From positions 41,613-105,612 of the forward strand of contig MU128994.1 in NCBI GenBank assembly GCA_014904985.1: DNA of 64,000 nucleotides, written 5' to 3'. Source of the DNA: Hydnum rufescens UP504 (Eukaryota > Basidiomycota > Agaricomycetes > Cantharellales > Hydnaceae). Position numbers and translations under genes: made by a program. This document shows positions 33,044 through 44,049 of the stretch, piece by piece. A model generated the notes under the pieces. That model did not search any database and had not been told where the DNA came from. It saw nothing but the letters and a program-made list of their open reading frames with translations. Within the stretch, counting starts at the first letter, position 1, and each line of letters starts with the position of its first letter.

Positions 33044-33700
33044 TTACTTCATACATTCACTGCCAGCGTTACTGCACCTGGCAGTCCTGATCAAGCTTGG
33101 GCATCTTCCACTTTGATCAAAAAAGGTGTACAACATGCCGAAGAATCTTTGTCTTTGGGGAGAACTTCTTGGACACTATGTATGGAACTTGATCATGATG
33201 TACCATACTACTACTTTCCCCTTGACTTGTAATTTAAGTTAATTATTTCGGCAACTTGTGGTGTTGAGTGGAACCCTTGTGAACACCATCTCCTGGCTGA
33301 ACAAGCTATCCTGGGTTTTTTTTACAAAACCAGGCATGTCTCTGAAGGCTTTTCTGAGCTCCTTTCTTTGCTAATACAACAATGGCTTGTGGGAAGTGAC
33401 TGGTAGTTGAAGTACCATCCATTTCTAAACCCATCAAGGTCCATTTCATCGTTTGGCTGACACAGAACAGACGAGATGTCCTGGGCTACCCTAGTAGACT
33501 GGGCATGTCTCTGAAGTCAAGGCTTCTTCACCTTTGCTTTTTAAACTGATTCTGGGAATTTTTTTGAGAATGAAATTGTGAACTGACAGCCATCTCAGTG
33601 CCTTCATGGAGTGGCCCTGCCACCTTTTTCTGATGTACACTTATGTTACTTGTCATATCTATTCTGCCTATCTTCTAACTCAATTTGCAGGATCCTGAGC
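33044..33700. other. Non-coding stretch after gene D
   Basis: T-rich sequence with two similar phrases (GGCATGTCTCTGAAG at 33333 and 33504), a small direct repeat. No gene seen. Confidence 0.4.
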
Positions 33701-33726
33701 AACATCGCCCTTGCTGAGCCAAAGCC

Positions 33727-34862
33727 TTGACAGCTGTTTCTCAAGCCGTCCCTTTGGATCATTCTGTGCATGCCCCTCCCAATGATCTCCACAATGCAGC
33801 CACAGAAGTCGATTTCCCTTGGCAGCTGTCACCGAAGCCAAAGCCTTCGTCTCTCCATGATGCGGCCCTGGAAGCCGATTTCCCTCAGGCAGTTCTGCCC
33901 AAGCTGTTTCCTTGGACGATTCCACGCATCCCCCTCATGATCCCTCTGATGCAGCCACAAAGGCACTTTCCCTTGGCAATTCTGTGCCAGTCCATCACAA
34001 AGATGTTGATGCAGATGGCCCGTACGAGCAAGTGGAATCAGAGGCAGCGACAACTCAAGATCATTAAGCATCGTGAACTGTACATTGCCTATCTTGATTC
34101 CATCATCACATTAGCTCCCCCCGGTACTGAGGAATGTCCCATCCTCATAACTCCTCACTTCTCCATAAATGAGGGCATGTCATTCGCACGAGGTGGATGA
34201 ACACATCCATTCTGTCTGTCTCTCATTATTTGGAGGGTGGCACTGATGTGTGGGTGATGCACGGGCCCTTTCGCACTGAATTCTTTTGGATTGTCGAGAG
34301 CTTCATCAGAAATCGTGCTCAAGAGTCAGACACATTGGTGATGGTGTGGGTTGGGCTTTTCATTCAACGAATTCTGGATGCTATGGAGGTCCAAGAAGCA
34401 TGGGACATGGTATGTTAAAGAACCTAAGCTCATCTAGACATGTATCTGATGTATTGTTACAGATACCTCCCCACGACCATATATCATTGGATTTTGTCCC
34501 TGATGTGGTGGGGGGGGATGACCTATGGGTATCGAAGCGGCGGCCTGTCAGCCATACAGATTTGCCTTTGTGTGTGCCTGTGACCATGTTCCTTACCCCT
34601 ACTGCCTCTGAATTGCAAGCCCAGGGCACAGGGGTTATTCCTGGTGGCGGATGTCCTTGCATATGCCTCTGGTGTACCCAAACCCAAACCGCACAAACGA
34701 GGCTGCCTCACTGCCAATGATGCGGAGGCCGTTGCCAAAGCCAAAGAGGATATCCTTGGCATAGTCGAGGCTTTGGATTCACAACTCCAATTGGGTGGAC
34801 CTGATTGTGTCACAGATGCAGGGGTGGCAGGAGCAGGACTGGTGGGAGCAGCATCGGGGTGA
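33727..34862 (+). pseudogene. Fragmentary hypothetical ORFs
   Basis: Frame 33727-34200 consists of about three repeats of some 80 bp (DAALEADFPQAVLP-type) followed by RTSKWNQRQRQLKIIKHREL, a basic helical stretch. Frames 34197-34418 (VWVMHGPFRTEFFWIVESFI) and 34644-34862 (AEAVAKAKEDILGIVEALDS) follow. Spacing and frame changes suggest exons of one decayed gene, but no family is recognised and the joins are not defined. It ends where a minus-strand KDZ fragment starts. Confidence 0.35.
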
Positions 34863-35094
34863 GGACAAGCTTCAGTTGACTCTGAACGTTGGGATATTTA
34901 CGGTCATTCACCAGGGTCTTCTCATCCAACTCATTGTTCAAACATGTCTTATCACCTGCAATTATCTGGGTGATTTCCGCTCTCACCAAGCGAACAAGCA
35001 CTTGATAGTATGCAAGTGCATTTGCAAAGCGTCGCCGAAATGAGTCTCCCATGGCAAATTCATGCCCACGAGCCCTGAGATATTCCACCACCAA
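34830..35094 (-). pseudogene. KDZ transposase fragment with internal deletion
   Basis: Minus-strand frame with LVVEYLRARGHEFAMGDSF, LVRLVRAEITQI and YPNVQSQLKL. It matches the segment just after the CxC1 cluster of the gene at 18.84-19.08 kb (LVEYLKARGYEFATGDSF, LVWLVRAEITQI, YVNVQSDLKL). It keeps HYQVLV-type sequence in frame where the 18-kb copy is shifted, so it is less damaged there. Upstream it joins the 5' tandem repeats directly: the start, N-terminus and CxC1 cluster are deleted. Downstream the catalytic domain is missing too. Confidence 0.8.
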
Positions 35095-35430
35095 GGAGGT
35101 AGATGGTACGTTCCCAGGGGACTGTATGCTGGGTTCTGAATGGGTGACTGCAGACAATAGCTGCAGTGTGACACTCAAGAACCTTTGAGGATGGCGCGAG
35201 GTGACCAGATTAGACTGGAAAAACAAACAAAGACGATAGGACGGAGCCGTCGAGAGGTACGTTCCCAGGGGACTGTATGCTGGTTCTGATGAGTGGCGAC
35301 TGCAGACAAAGCTGCGGTGTGACACTCAAGAACCTTTGAAGAGGATGCGCGGTAGCCGGATTAGACTGGGTTCTGTTGAGTGGCGACTGCAGGCGAAGCT
35401 GCAGTGTGACACTCAAAGAAGTTAGTTAGA
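35095..35430 (-). repeat. KDZ 5' tandem repeats, reverse orientation
   Basis: Three units of about 110 bp containing GAGTGGCGACTGCAGACAAA and GCTGCGGTGTGACACTCAAG, the inverse of the repeat at 16803-18040, plus ACGTTCCCAGGGGACTGTATGC. They sit just upstream (in KDZ orientation) of the fragment 34830-35094. Confidence 0.85.
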
Positions 35431-35619
35431 CAGAAATTCTGCTTCCAGGAGGGCCACTTGGCTACACAAGAAACATTTCTAGGAAATGCATTTCTCAAAT
35501 ATAAAAATGGGGAAACACTTTTAGGGTTACTTTGGCTGCACGAGAAACGTTGGGAAATGTGTTTCCCATATAAAATTGGGAGATGTTTTTAGTCATTTCA
35601 CCACTTTTATATTGAGACA

Positions 35620-36754
35620 AGACTCGGATGTTCAATCTTGAGGGCAAATCAACTGACAATGGTCCCAAGTGCTCAATCCGACTGAATATCTTTGCATTCA
35701 GAATAAGCTGCACTATTCTCCCTTTGTTGAAGCCACCATCAATCAAACATGTTGCTCGCGCTCCCTTCTCCCGGGTGCAAAGCTGCCATGATCACCTTCC
35801 AACGGTCCACCCTCACAGATGGTATACCACTGCTTTTGGCCCTGTCCCTCTGCAGCTAGCCACAATGATTGCGGCCTTGCTATGCTCAAATTCAAATCAC
35901 GTTACGGTTACATACCGCTTCGGGAAGGCCATTATTCCTAAAGCTTACCTGAGTCCGAGTTCTATGGCCGTCATCATGGAGAATTATTCTAAGTATATCC
36001 TTCCAGTGCATTCTGACCTGAATTGAATCACTAATTTGCTTCATCCTCTTATAGCCAACCTCACCAAGCAGTCTGCTTCCGAGGTTCCGACTTTGCAAAA
36101 GGGGCTCACGGATCCAAATTCGTGCATGACTTGCACTCACAGCATGTCAGGCAGTCAGTTCAGGTGTGTTGTGAATGGGAAACTCCTCTGCCATTGCACA
36201 GATGTTGATATCGAGGGTATGGATGACGAATCTTGTTCTCATAGAGGATCGGACTAATTGATCTATTTCTTAACCAGCGGGATACTTTGTCACTAGGACT
36301 GCTCAGAATTTTGGCAAGGGATTTTATAGGTGTTCAAGGACCGATAAGGACAAATGCAATTTTTTTTGGTGAGTGCCTGACTCTAGTTCTCACATATTTA
36401 TGTTTCTTTGACATATTGTTATTATGACTTAGCGTGGTCTCGTGAGCCTGCCATGATTTCACTGCCACCACCGGCACAATGTCTACAGATGATAATATGA
36501 CTCGCGATTCCACCACTCCTGCTCACACTTCACACTATCATGACAGTCAACCTGTATCCACCAGTCCAGTCCGTCCGGGCCAATCCCATTCCTCTTCCTT
36601 AGTGTCAATGTCTTGTGAAGAAATGCGTGCCAAAATATCGCTTTTGATGGCTCAACTCATGGAAAAGGAGGAGGAAATTAGAGTGGCAATGCGCTGGAAG
36701 GAAGAGGCAGAAGCCAAGCTGGAGGATATAAAGGACGTTCTTTGTCAATTTTAG
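35620..36754 (+). CDS. Small GRF-type zinc-finger protein with C-terminal coiled coil
   Basis: Exon 36036-36216 ends with KLLCHCTDVDIE. Intron 36217-36277 (GTATGG...CTAATTG...TTAACCAG, 61 bp) removed, it continues AGYFVTRTAQNFGKGFYRC, then ..DKCNFFW. This gives CxC, the T..N.G..FYRC core and CNFFW of a GRF zinc finger, a small domain that binds single-stranded nucleic acid in other proteins. Another intron (GTGAGTG near 36379 to ACTTAG near 36434) leads to a Ser/Thr/Pro-rich linker and a helical end (MRAKISLLMAQLMEKEEEIR) finishing at 36754. An upstream exon at 35628-35992 probably belongs to it; its donor frame is not settled. GRF proteins of this size are common, uncharacterised, in mushroom genomes. 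Confidence 0.6.
36217..36277 (+). other. Intron of the GRF gene (61 bp)
   Basis: GTATGG donor, CTAATTG branch-like motif and CCAG acceptor. Its removal joins the first CxC ligands to the rest of the GRF finger in frame. Confidence 0.75.
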
Positions 36755-37047
36755 ATCGTTGACAATGTTAATAATCTTTCCAATTCATTTTTGAATTATC
36801 TAACTTTGCGGCCTAACTAAGTAACATAGGCAATCAAGGAATGTACTATATACTCTTAACATGATTATACAGGTAATTCAAGTAACATTAAATCTTACGA
36901 TGTATAAAGGTTGTTATCGCCAGTGGAAAGTTGGAAATGACTATAAGCCAAAGAATTGAACGTAGCGATGAGGCCAGGATCTGCATTCAGAAATAGGATG
37001 AAGCGATGCAGTCGAGGGGTGGTCGCATAATTAAGACTCCCCAACAC
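36755..37047. other. AT-rich sequence before an assembly gap
   Basis: No gene. It also exists as a degraded copy at about 40286-40490. Confidence 0.5.
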
Positions 37048-37072
37048 NNNNNNNNNNNNNNNNNNNNNNNNN
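37048..37072. other. Assembly gap (25 N)
   Basis: A run of 25 N. The sequence to its right as far as about 45.9 kb is of visibly lower quality than the rest of the window. Confidence 0.99.
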
Positions 37073-37780
37073 ATGGCTGCCATGGCCTGTTACTTGGGGG
37101 CCATGTTAGAAAAAAGGGAGGCTACAATTCCAACAGTCGAACTGACTGCCAAGCCTAGGACAAAAGGAGGGTGCAAGGAAAAAAGCTGTGCTCAATGAGC
37201 TGGATGCCAGCGTGTTGGCACAAGCAGACCTCTAGCACAATGTTCTCCAATCGCTCTCATGGAAATGCAGAGCACCTTAAGGGAGCAAAGCTTCTTTGCC
37301 ACATGTGCACATGGCGGATTGCACGGGGTACTGCTAGCAGGCTTGGAGAAACGGTCCGCATGACTTTCATGAAAAGGGCGTAGATAGGCTTGGAAGCACA
37401 TCGTTGTTCCACCTATATGCCTGAGCATGTTTACGGTGTGCATGCGAGAGTCCCTATCTTCAGTATCTGTATTTTGAGGAGAAGCCTGAACACTCTCATA
37501 TTGCAGAGCAAGGGGCTCCCAGCTGCATATTCGGTGCATAAAAGGAGTATCTGGAGTAGGCGCTGACAACGATAAGTATTCTGAGTGAAGGAGAGGGTGA
37601 GGTGAAGAGATGCAGATGCAGTGTGGTTGCAGGGATAATTGAAGGTGTACTGGATCTTCAGGCTTTTTGGAGGGCGGTGGACGCTCAGGCTGGTCATTTT
37701 GGGCTTCTGTGCTTTCTGCTCTGAGTTTCTCTCTTCCTTTGTGCAGGACGACATGCGTCATTAATGGCAACCTGCAGGGG
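37073..37780 (-). pseudogene. KDZ transposase fragment, N-terminus and CxC1 start
   Basis: Minus-strand frame starting near 37760 (MTHVVLHKGREKLRAE), with RPPPSKKPEDPVHLQ, then RDSRMHTVNMLRHIGG, CAHVAKKLCSLKVLCISM and GLLVPTRWHPA, the counterparts of the first 140 residues of the 18-kb gene (RCGAPRPLRVLCVSM...CPCRLAAIQL). The frame slips between 37380 and 37560. It is cut by the N gap on its 3' side. It is the part missing from the 34.8-kb copy, but the two do not form one gene. Confidence 0.7.
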
Positions 37781-37839
37781 TGGATGGAGCTGTTAGACAA
37801 GCCGATGCAGTGGGGCTGCAGGACATAGCTGTGCGTGGA

Positions 37840-38875
37840 CAGCTCAAGAACCTATCCGAATGAGGATGAGTGGCTGATTAGACTGGGGAAAAAAAAAACA
37901 AGGACGATACGGGCGGAGCCGTGGAAGATACGTTCCCAGGGAGTTATGCGTGGGTTCTGCATGAGTGGGCGACTGGCGACAAAGCTGCAGTGCTGACACC
38001 AAGAACTGTTGAAGGAGGGGCCTGAGGGTACCAGATTAGACTGGAAAAAAACAATGACGATAGGGCGGAGCCCATGCGCAGATACGTTCCCAGGGCTGTA
38101 TGCTGGGTTCTGATGGAGTGGCGACGCGGACAAAACTGCAGTGCTGACACTCAAGAACCTTTAGGGAGAGGCGGAGGTGACCAGATTAGGACTGGAAAAA
38201 CAAACAAAAAGACGATGGCGGATCCGTTCGAAGATATCATGTCCCGACCTGCCGTGGGGCTGTGACTGGGTTCTGATGGGAGTGGCGACTGATGCAGACA
38301 AAAACTGCGTCGTGCACTTCAAGAACCTTTGAGGATGGCGAGCGGGAACGTGCAGATTAACTGGAAAAACAAACAAAAGACAATTAGGGGAAAGCCGCGA
38401 GAGTACGTTCCAGGACCCTGTGCTCTGACTGGGTTGGAATGAGTGCGACTCGACAAATCTGCAGGTGTGACACTCAGAGAACCTTTGAGAAGTCCGAGGG
38501 TGACGAGATGAACTGGGAAAGACCAACAAAGAGTGATAGGGACTGAGCCTGGCGAGGGTACTTCGCGCGCCCAGGGAGCTGTTCATAGTTTGGAGTGGAG
38601 TGGCGAGGGCAAAAGGCGGGCCGGGAGCGTGGGTGTTGACACGGCGGAGAGAGAACCTTTGAGGATCATGCGCGAGGGCAGTTAGACTGGGAAACAACAA
38701 CAAAGGAGAATAGGACGTAGCGCGGTATGTTCCCAGGGGATGTAGGGCTGTGTCTGGGAATGAGGCGACTGCAGACAAAGGCGTGCAGTGTGACACCCAA
38801 GGAACTCTTCGAGAGGATCGCGTAGCTGGATTAGACTGGTTCTGTTGAGTGAGCACTCAGCAAAGCTGCGGTGTG
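37840..38875 (-). repeat. KDZ 5' tandem repeats, degraded
   Basis: Eight or nine units of GGTTCTGATGGAGTGGCGAC...GACACTCAAGAACCTTT...AGATTAGACTGG type, each with many one- or two-base insertions and deletions relative to the cleaner units at 35095-35430 (for example GTGCTGACACTCAAG for GTGTGACACTCAAG). Confidence 0.8.
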
Positions 38876-40489
38876 AACTCAAAGAGTTATTAGACAACAG
38901 AATCTGCGTTGCGCGGGAGCCGCTGCGTGGAGAGCTGTGCGTAGAAATGCGTTCTCAGCGGAGAGTAAGAATGTGGAGGAGAGTGAGGGGGCGCGGCAGC
39001 CAGAAGCGCAAGCGTTGGAAATGTTGCGTGCCGGCGCGTATTGAGGTAGAGGAGAGAGTGAGAGTCGTGGGTTAGCGTGCCACCGTGTTGGTAGAGTGTG
39101 AACCAGGGTGGAGGCGCGATTGGTGAGTCGGTCGTCTTGAGGGAAAATCATCTGCAATGGTCAAAGTGAAGTCCGATGCTGAATATCTTGGCATTCGAAT
39201 AAGGTGACTGATTTCCCTTGTGAAGCCACCATCAAGTAACATGTTGTCACGTTCCCTTCTCCCAGGTGCAAGCCGCCTATGATACCTTCCACGGTCGCCT
39301 CACGATGTATACACCGCTTTTGCCCCTGTCCCTTGCAGTAGCCACAATGATCACAGCATTGCTATGCTCAAATTCAAATCACGTTATGGTTACGTATGTC
39401 GGGAAGCCTTATTCCTAAAGTTACCTGGAGTCCGAGTTCTATGGCGGTCATCATGGAGAATTATGTTAAGTATACCTTCCAGGCATTTCTGGACCTGATT
39501 GATCACTAGATTTGCTTCATCCGTTATAGCGAACCTCGCCAACAGTCTGCTGTCGAGGTTTGAGCTTTGCAAAAGGCGGCTCATGGTCCAAATTCGTGCA
39601 TGACTTCAGCTCGCAGCATGTCAGGCAGTGCAGTTAGGCATGTTGTGAATGGGAAACTCCTCTTGCATGTGCACAGATGTTGAATATTTGAGGGTATGGA
39701 TGATGAATCTTGTATCTATCGGAGGATTCGGAGTTGAAGGGGATGGTGTTTTGCTTTTTATATTTGTGTTTTTGGCTCTGTTTTGGACGGCTGAGGTCTG
39801 GGCAAGCGGAGTTTATAAGTTTTAAGGGACCGATAAAGACAAATGGCAAGTTTTTTGGTGGCGCCTGACGTCTATTTCTGACAGGTAGTTTAGGTTCTTT
39901 GGCATAGTTGTTATATTATGATGCTTAGCGTCGCGCGGGGGGCCGGCGCGGTGGGGTGTCTCTGGTGAGCGCCATGATGTCGATTGCCACCACTGCCACA
40001 ATGTCTTACGGATGGGCTGATGGAGGATATGACTCACGATTCGCGAGCCGGGCGGGGACACTGTTCACACTATCATGCAGTCAACCTGTATCACCGATCA
40101 GTCCATCTGGGCTCAATCCCATTCTCTTCCTAGTGCAATGTCTCGTGAAGAATGCGTGCAACATATCCTTTTGAGCTTCGCATTGGAAAAGGAGGAGGGA
40201 ATGTAGAGTGCAATGCACTGGACAGGAAGAGGCAGAACAAGCTGGGAGGATATAAAGTGCATTTTCAGTCAATTTTAGATTGTTGACAATTAGATAATTT
40301 TCCAATTCTGTTTTTGATTATTCTAAACTTGCGCCTAACTAGTAAGCATAGGCAGTCAAGGATGTACGTAATATTTCTATGATGTATACAGGTATTAAGT
40401 TGAAATTAACTAGGAAGTGTATAAGGATTTATAGATTAAAGTCAAAGAATGAAGATAGCGACAAGGGACAATCGGTGTGCAAATAGCAG
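38876..40489 (+). pseudogene. Degraded copy of 35.43-36.97 kb, including the GRF gene
   Basis: The text follows 35430-36970 in the same order: ATTTCCCTTGTGAAGCCACC, TCAAATTCAAATCACGTTA, GCAAGTTTTTTGGTGGCGCC (the CNFFW site) and GAAGAGGCAGAACAAGCTGG (the helical end). Small insertions, deletions and GC-rich intrusions break every frame. As printed it encodes nothing; it is better read as a low-quality version of the same locus or a second haplotype. Confidence 0.75.
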
Positions 40490-43400
40490 TGTAGGTTTCT
40501 TTCTTTGGATTGACCACACCTCTCGCCAGATGAGCATTGGTTCATCCTTTCTGAATGCAGGTCTTGGGGTATTGCCTTACCAAGTTCGTCGAACTCGACT
40601 TCATGGAGGCAGTGAGGGACCACACTCTCCGGGAGACCCCGGGAGTTGGATTTATTATTGTGCAGCCTTCTAGTAACTGGTGAGGGCTGGCATCTGCGAG
40701 TTGTTACTTTGTTCCGCAGGCGGAGGCTTGGTCGTTTTGGGTCAGAGGCGCTGACACTCTCCTCAGTTTCTGGGTGTGGGGCTGCGCGACGGCATCATTG
40801 CGCGCCGCGCGGAGTACAGGACGCGGGTGTTGACGTGTATAGCTGCCGCGGGTCTGCGCAGACGTTACCGTCGGCAAAGGTACACGGAGTCTGAGTGCAG
40901 CGGCGCGCTGGTGTGGGTGCTGCCGGACTTCAGTTCTTTACTGATGTTGCCTGTCTGGCGGTCGAGTCTTCAGAGCCGGAAGGTTGGTCCTGTATTCCTT
41001 CATACGTAGGTGGGTCCGCGTAGGTGGCGAGTCGCATCCGTGCTGATGAGATAAACCTGTGCGTGCGAGCTGGTTGAAGTAGTCGTGTCGCGCGTGGGCG
41101 TCGAGTGTGGTTGATCCAGAGGGTGTACGCGGTGAGAGGGGGGCGCGAGGGTGGATGATGGAGAGTCGCTGTGTTGGTCGGGGGGGCGTGGAGCTGGGTG
41201 AGCCTCTGGGAGAGAAGAATCGGGGCAGCTGATTACTGAGAGTTGAAGCAGATCGTCAGAACTCGGTATGAAGTGAACACCGAGGAAAGATGAAAGGACG
41301 TACTCCCCCATGAGTCCAAATTGATGTAAATGGATATCTGCCAAGATGCACCATACGACCAACATACTGAGACCGTTAGCAAATAAGCCTTCTTGACGTC
41401 AATCCAATTATGGAGGCGGCAATGACTACTAGCATAAGGGATGCCAGTGGAAATGAACAGCAGGTGAGGTCCGGTGTTGGTGTTGATGGCATATTGACCA
41501 AGAAAGGGGCAGACCCACTTGCCACCTGATAGGGTAGTGCGGAGCGCACAAGGCTCGCAGTTGACCTTACAAGTGGGTAATGGAAATTGAAGACAGGGTT
41601 GGTGTGGTAGAACTCGCAGTGGACCTTGAGAGGCCAATTCACCCTGTTAATTGACCGAGAAGAGTGGCACAGAGCCCAAGGCTCGTGGCAGTCTTCCAGA
41701 CTTAGAGCGCACAGAAGCATTTCCGCACTCAACAAAATGGAACTATCAGTTGCTCACTCACAACCACAACCCACCACAAATTGCAGGAGCTCAGTGACTT
41801 GTCTGAGCCTGATCTCAGTCACAACCGTGCCCTCGCCATGGATCGCAGCGAGCCCAGCAGGCTGTCTGAGCCTCCATACAGTCAGACACAGATTTCAACA
41901 AGAGATTTGGGTCCAGGAGCATTGATTGCAGACTGCTTTCGTGCGGGCAATTGGTTGCCCTGGTCTCTAGTAATCTTTTTGGCGCGGTTGGAGCGTGGAG
42001 GCGAGAGGCGTGAGGGTTGGTGTTCACGATGGTTCACTGGTAGCAGGGAGTGTTGGTGCCGGTGCAGTTTCGCAACACCGATTATGTGTGCATGAATTAC
42101 GCGCGTGAGGAGGTCGGGGGGCGCGGTGACTGGTCGAGATAGGGTGCGTCGCTGTGGTGTGGTGTGGCAGCATGAGTGTCGGTGTTCGTAGTGTAGGGCG
42201 TCTCGGTGGTAGACGTGCTCCAGAGAGAGGAGGTGAGCTGGGCGGTGCGTGCAGAGATGGTCAGCGTCACTTCCAGGGGTTTGCTTCCCAACATCCCGCA
42301 ATATTGTCATTCCCCCACAATTAACCATCTTTGCATCATCGCACTAATTGTCTCTTCTCGCCTCATGTAACTTTGAAAACCCCACACTAACCTCTTGCTC
42401 GACAATATTCTCTATCCCTCAACCCTGTATCTTCTGCGCGTTGGATGCTGGTGTGTCTCCTAGAATGGTAGGCTGGCCGCTGCGCTGGTGATGTGTGCCG
42501 TGGCGCGAACGGTCAGAAGGGGATTGTATTGGTGACTTAAAAACCCCTCGTCGCTGGTAGACGGGTATAAGATGTCTTATATACAGTTTTGCGATATTCT
42601 CACCATTCAATGATGAGAGTCGCGTCGCTGTTATGTCACGTGGAAGTGCGCTCGTCGCGTGCGCGCGCCGCCACGGAGCGACGCGCAGTGCGTGGGGTGC
42701 GCGGGTCTCGGCCATACGTACTCGTGGCAGCGCTGTCGTGGAGGACTTGTGCGAGCGAGATGGGGGTGAGTGGACCTCGCCGTGATCTATGGGCGTGGGG
42801 CGAGTTGCGGTGCGAGCGGGCTAGGGTGGGGGGTCGACCGTCTTGGAGTGGTAGGATATCGAAAGTGGATGCAAGCGTGTTGGGTGTGGATGACGACAGG
42901 TCTGGATTATTGCTTCCCCCTCATGATGTTGGATCATGTGGAACAGATACTGATTCGATGAGATGTTACAGTCTTTGTCGTTCATAGTATCGTCCCGGTC
43001 ATCGTGATATTATCCAAATCACAGCTCCCGAAATCTCCTTGAGCGTCAGCAGCTGCGATGCGAGTCTGCTGCTGTGATAAGCATGGAGTGATAGCTCCAA
43101 GTTTAGGAGTGTGTGGTGCATGTTAAATTCATCTGATCCATGTCTCGCACCCAACCATGCCATATAAGGACCTAACATGATAGTATCCTGGCAAACCAGT
43201 CGTGAGACGAAAACACTTCCCTATCTACATTGCAGCCATATTGGCCAATATATGTTGACATGTGCCATCTGCGCGGGGCTGCGGGTGCGCGGCCGCTGGT
43301 CGCGATGGCCTGCGGGCGAGCGGGTCGCTGCGGTGGGTGCGCGTGCGGGTTGGTGCGTGGGCTGGCTTGCGTCGGGCCGTGGGCTGCGTTTTTTTTTTTT

Positions 43401-43995
43401 TTTTTTTTTTTGGGTGGAGTTTAGACTAGTGGTATAGATTTAGAGTCTATCATTATACTGGTGTTGATTAGGTCAACGGGGGCGAGGTGTGTTTGGGTTT
43501 ATGTTTTATATTTTATATTTTTTTGTGTGCGTCGATTCCTTCTAGCTGAGTTTTTTTTTTTCGATTGAGGCTCATTATTATTATTTGATTTATTTCCCCC
43601 TTTATTTTTTATATTTTTGCGCGATTTCATATCGTGCAGAAAATTTTTTTTTTTTTTTTTTTATTTGCAGGAAGTTAGAACTCGCCTGAGAGGTATGAGT
43701 GGCTCATGGAGAAAAGGGAACAGTCACGTAATGGGAAATCCCGCCAGAGTGACTTCGAGACTCCACTCATGGAAGGTATGAGGTATCACGGAAGAAGAGA
43801 GGCACACTATAACAATGAAGCGCTGTGCGAAGAGGCTCGAGCATGCAAAGGATTTATGCAGAGGCGATCGAGCCGAAATGGTTGGAAGCGCATAAAAGTC
43901 GACACAGGAGCTTAGGGGAGCAGAAAACATGTACGTGAGTCAAACAGCCGCGCGGGCGGTTAAACGTGGAGCCTCTCAAATTTCCCGAGCGGTAT
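40490..43995. other. Degraded copy of 46.23-49.56 kb
   Basis: It is collinear with the cleaner sequence: 40500-40680 with 46240-46410 (family E gene), 41226-41760 with 46884-47420 (near-identical apart from single-base gaps), 42295-43260 with 47925-48850, and 43690-43995 with 49255-49560. Between these anchors GC-rich text (GCGCGCGCCGCCACGGAGCG near 42660) replaces or obscures the match. Poly-T tracts of about 20 occur at 43389 and 43644. ORFs here should not be annotated as genes. Confidence 0.8.
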
Positions 43996-44049
43996 CCTGT
44001 GCTCCGGCCCGGCTACCTGGAGGCCGCGCCCACAACGTTGCCGAAATAA

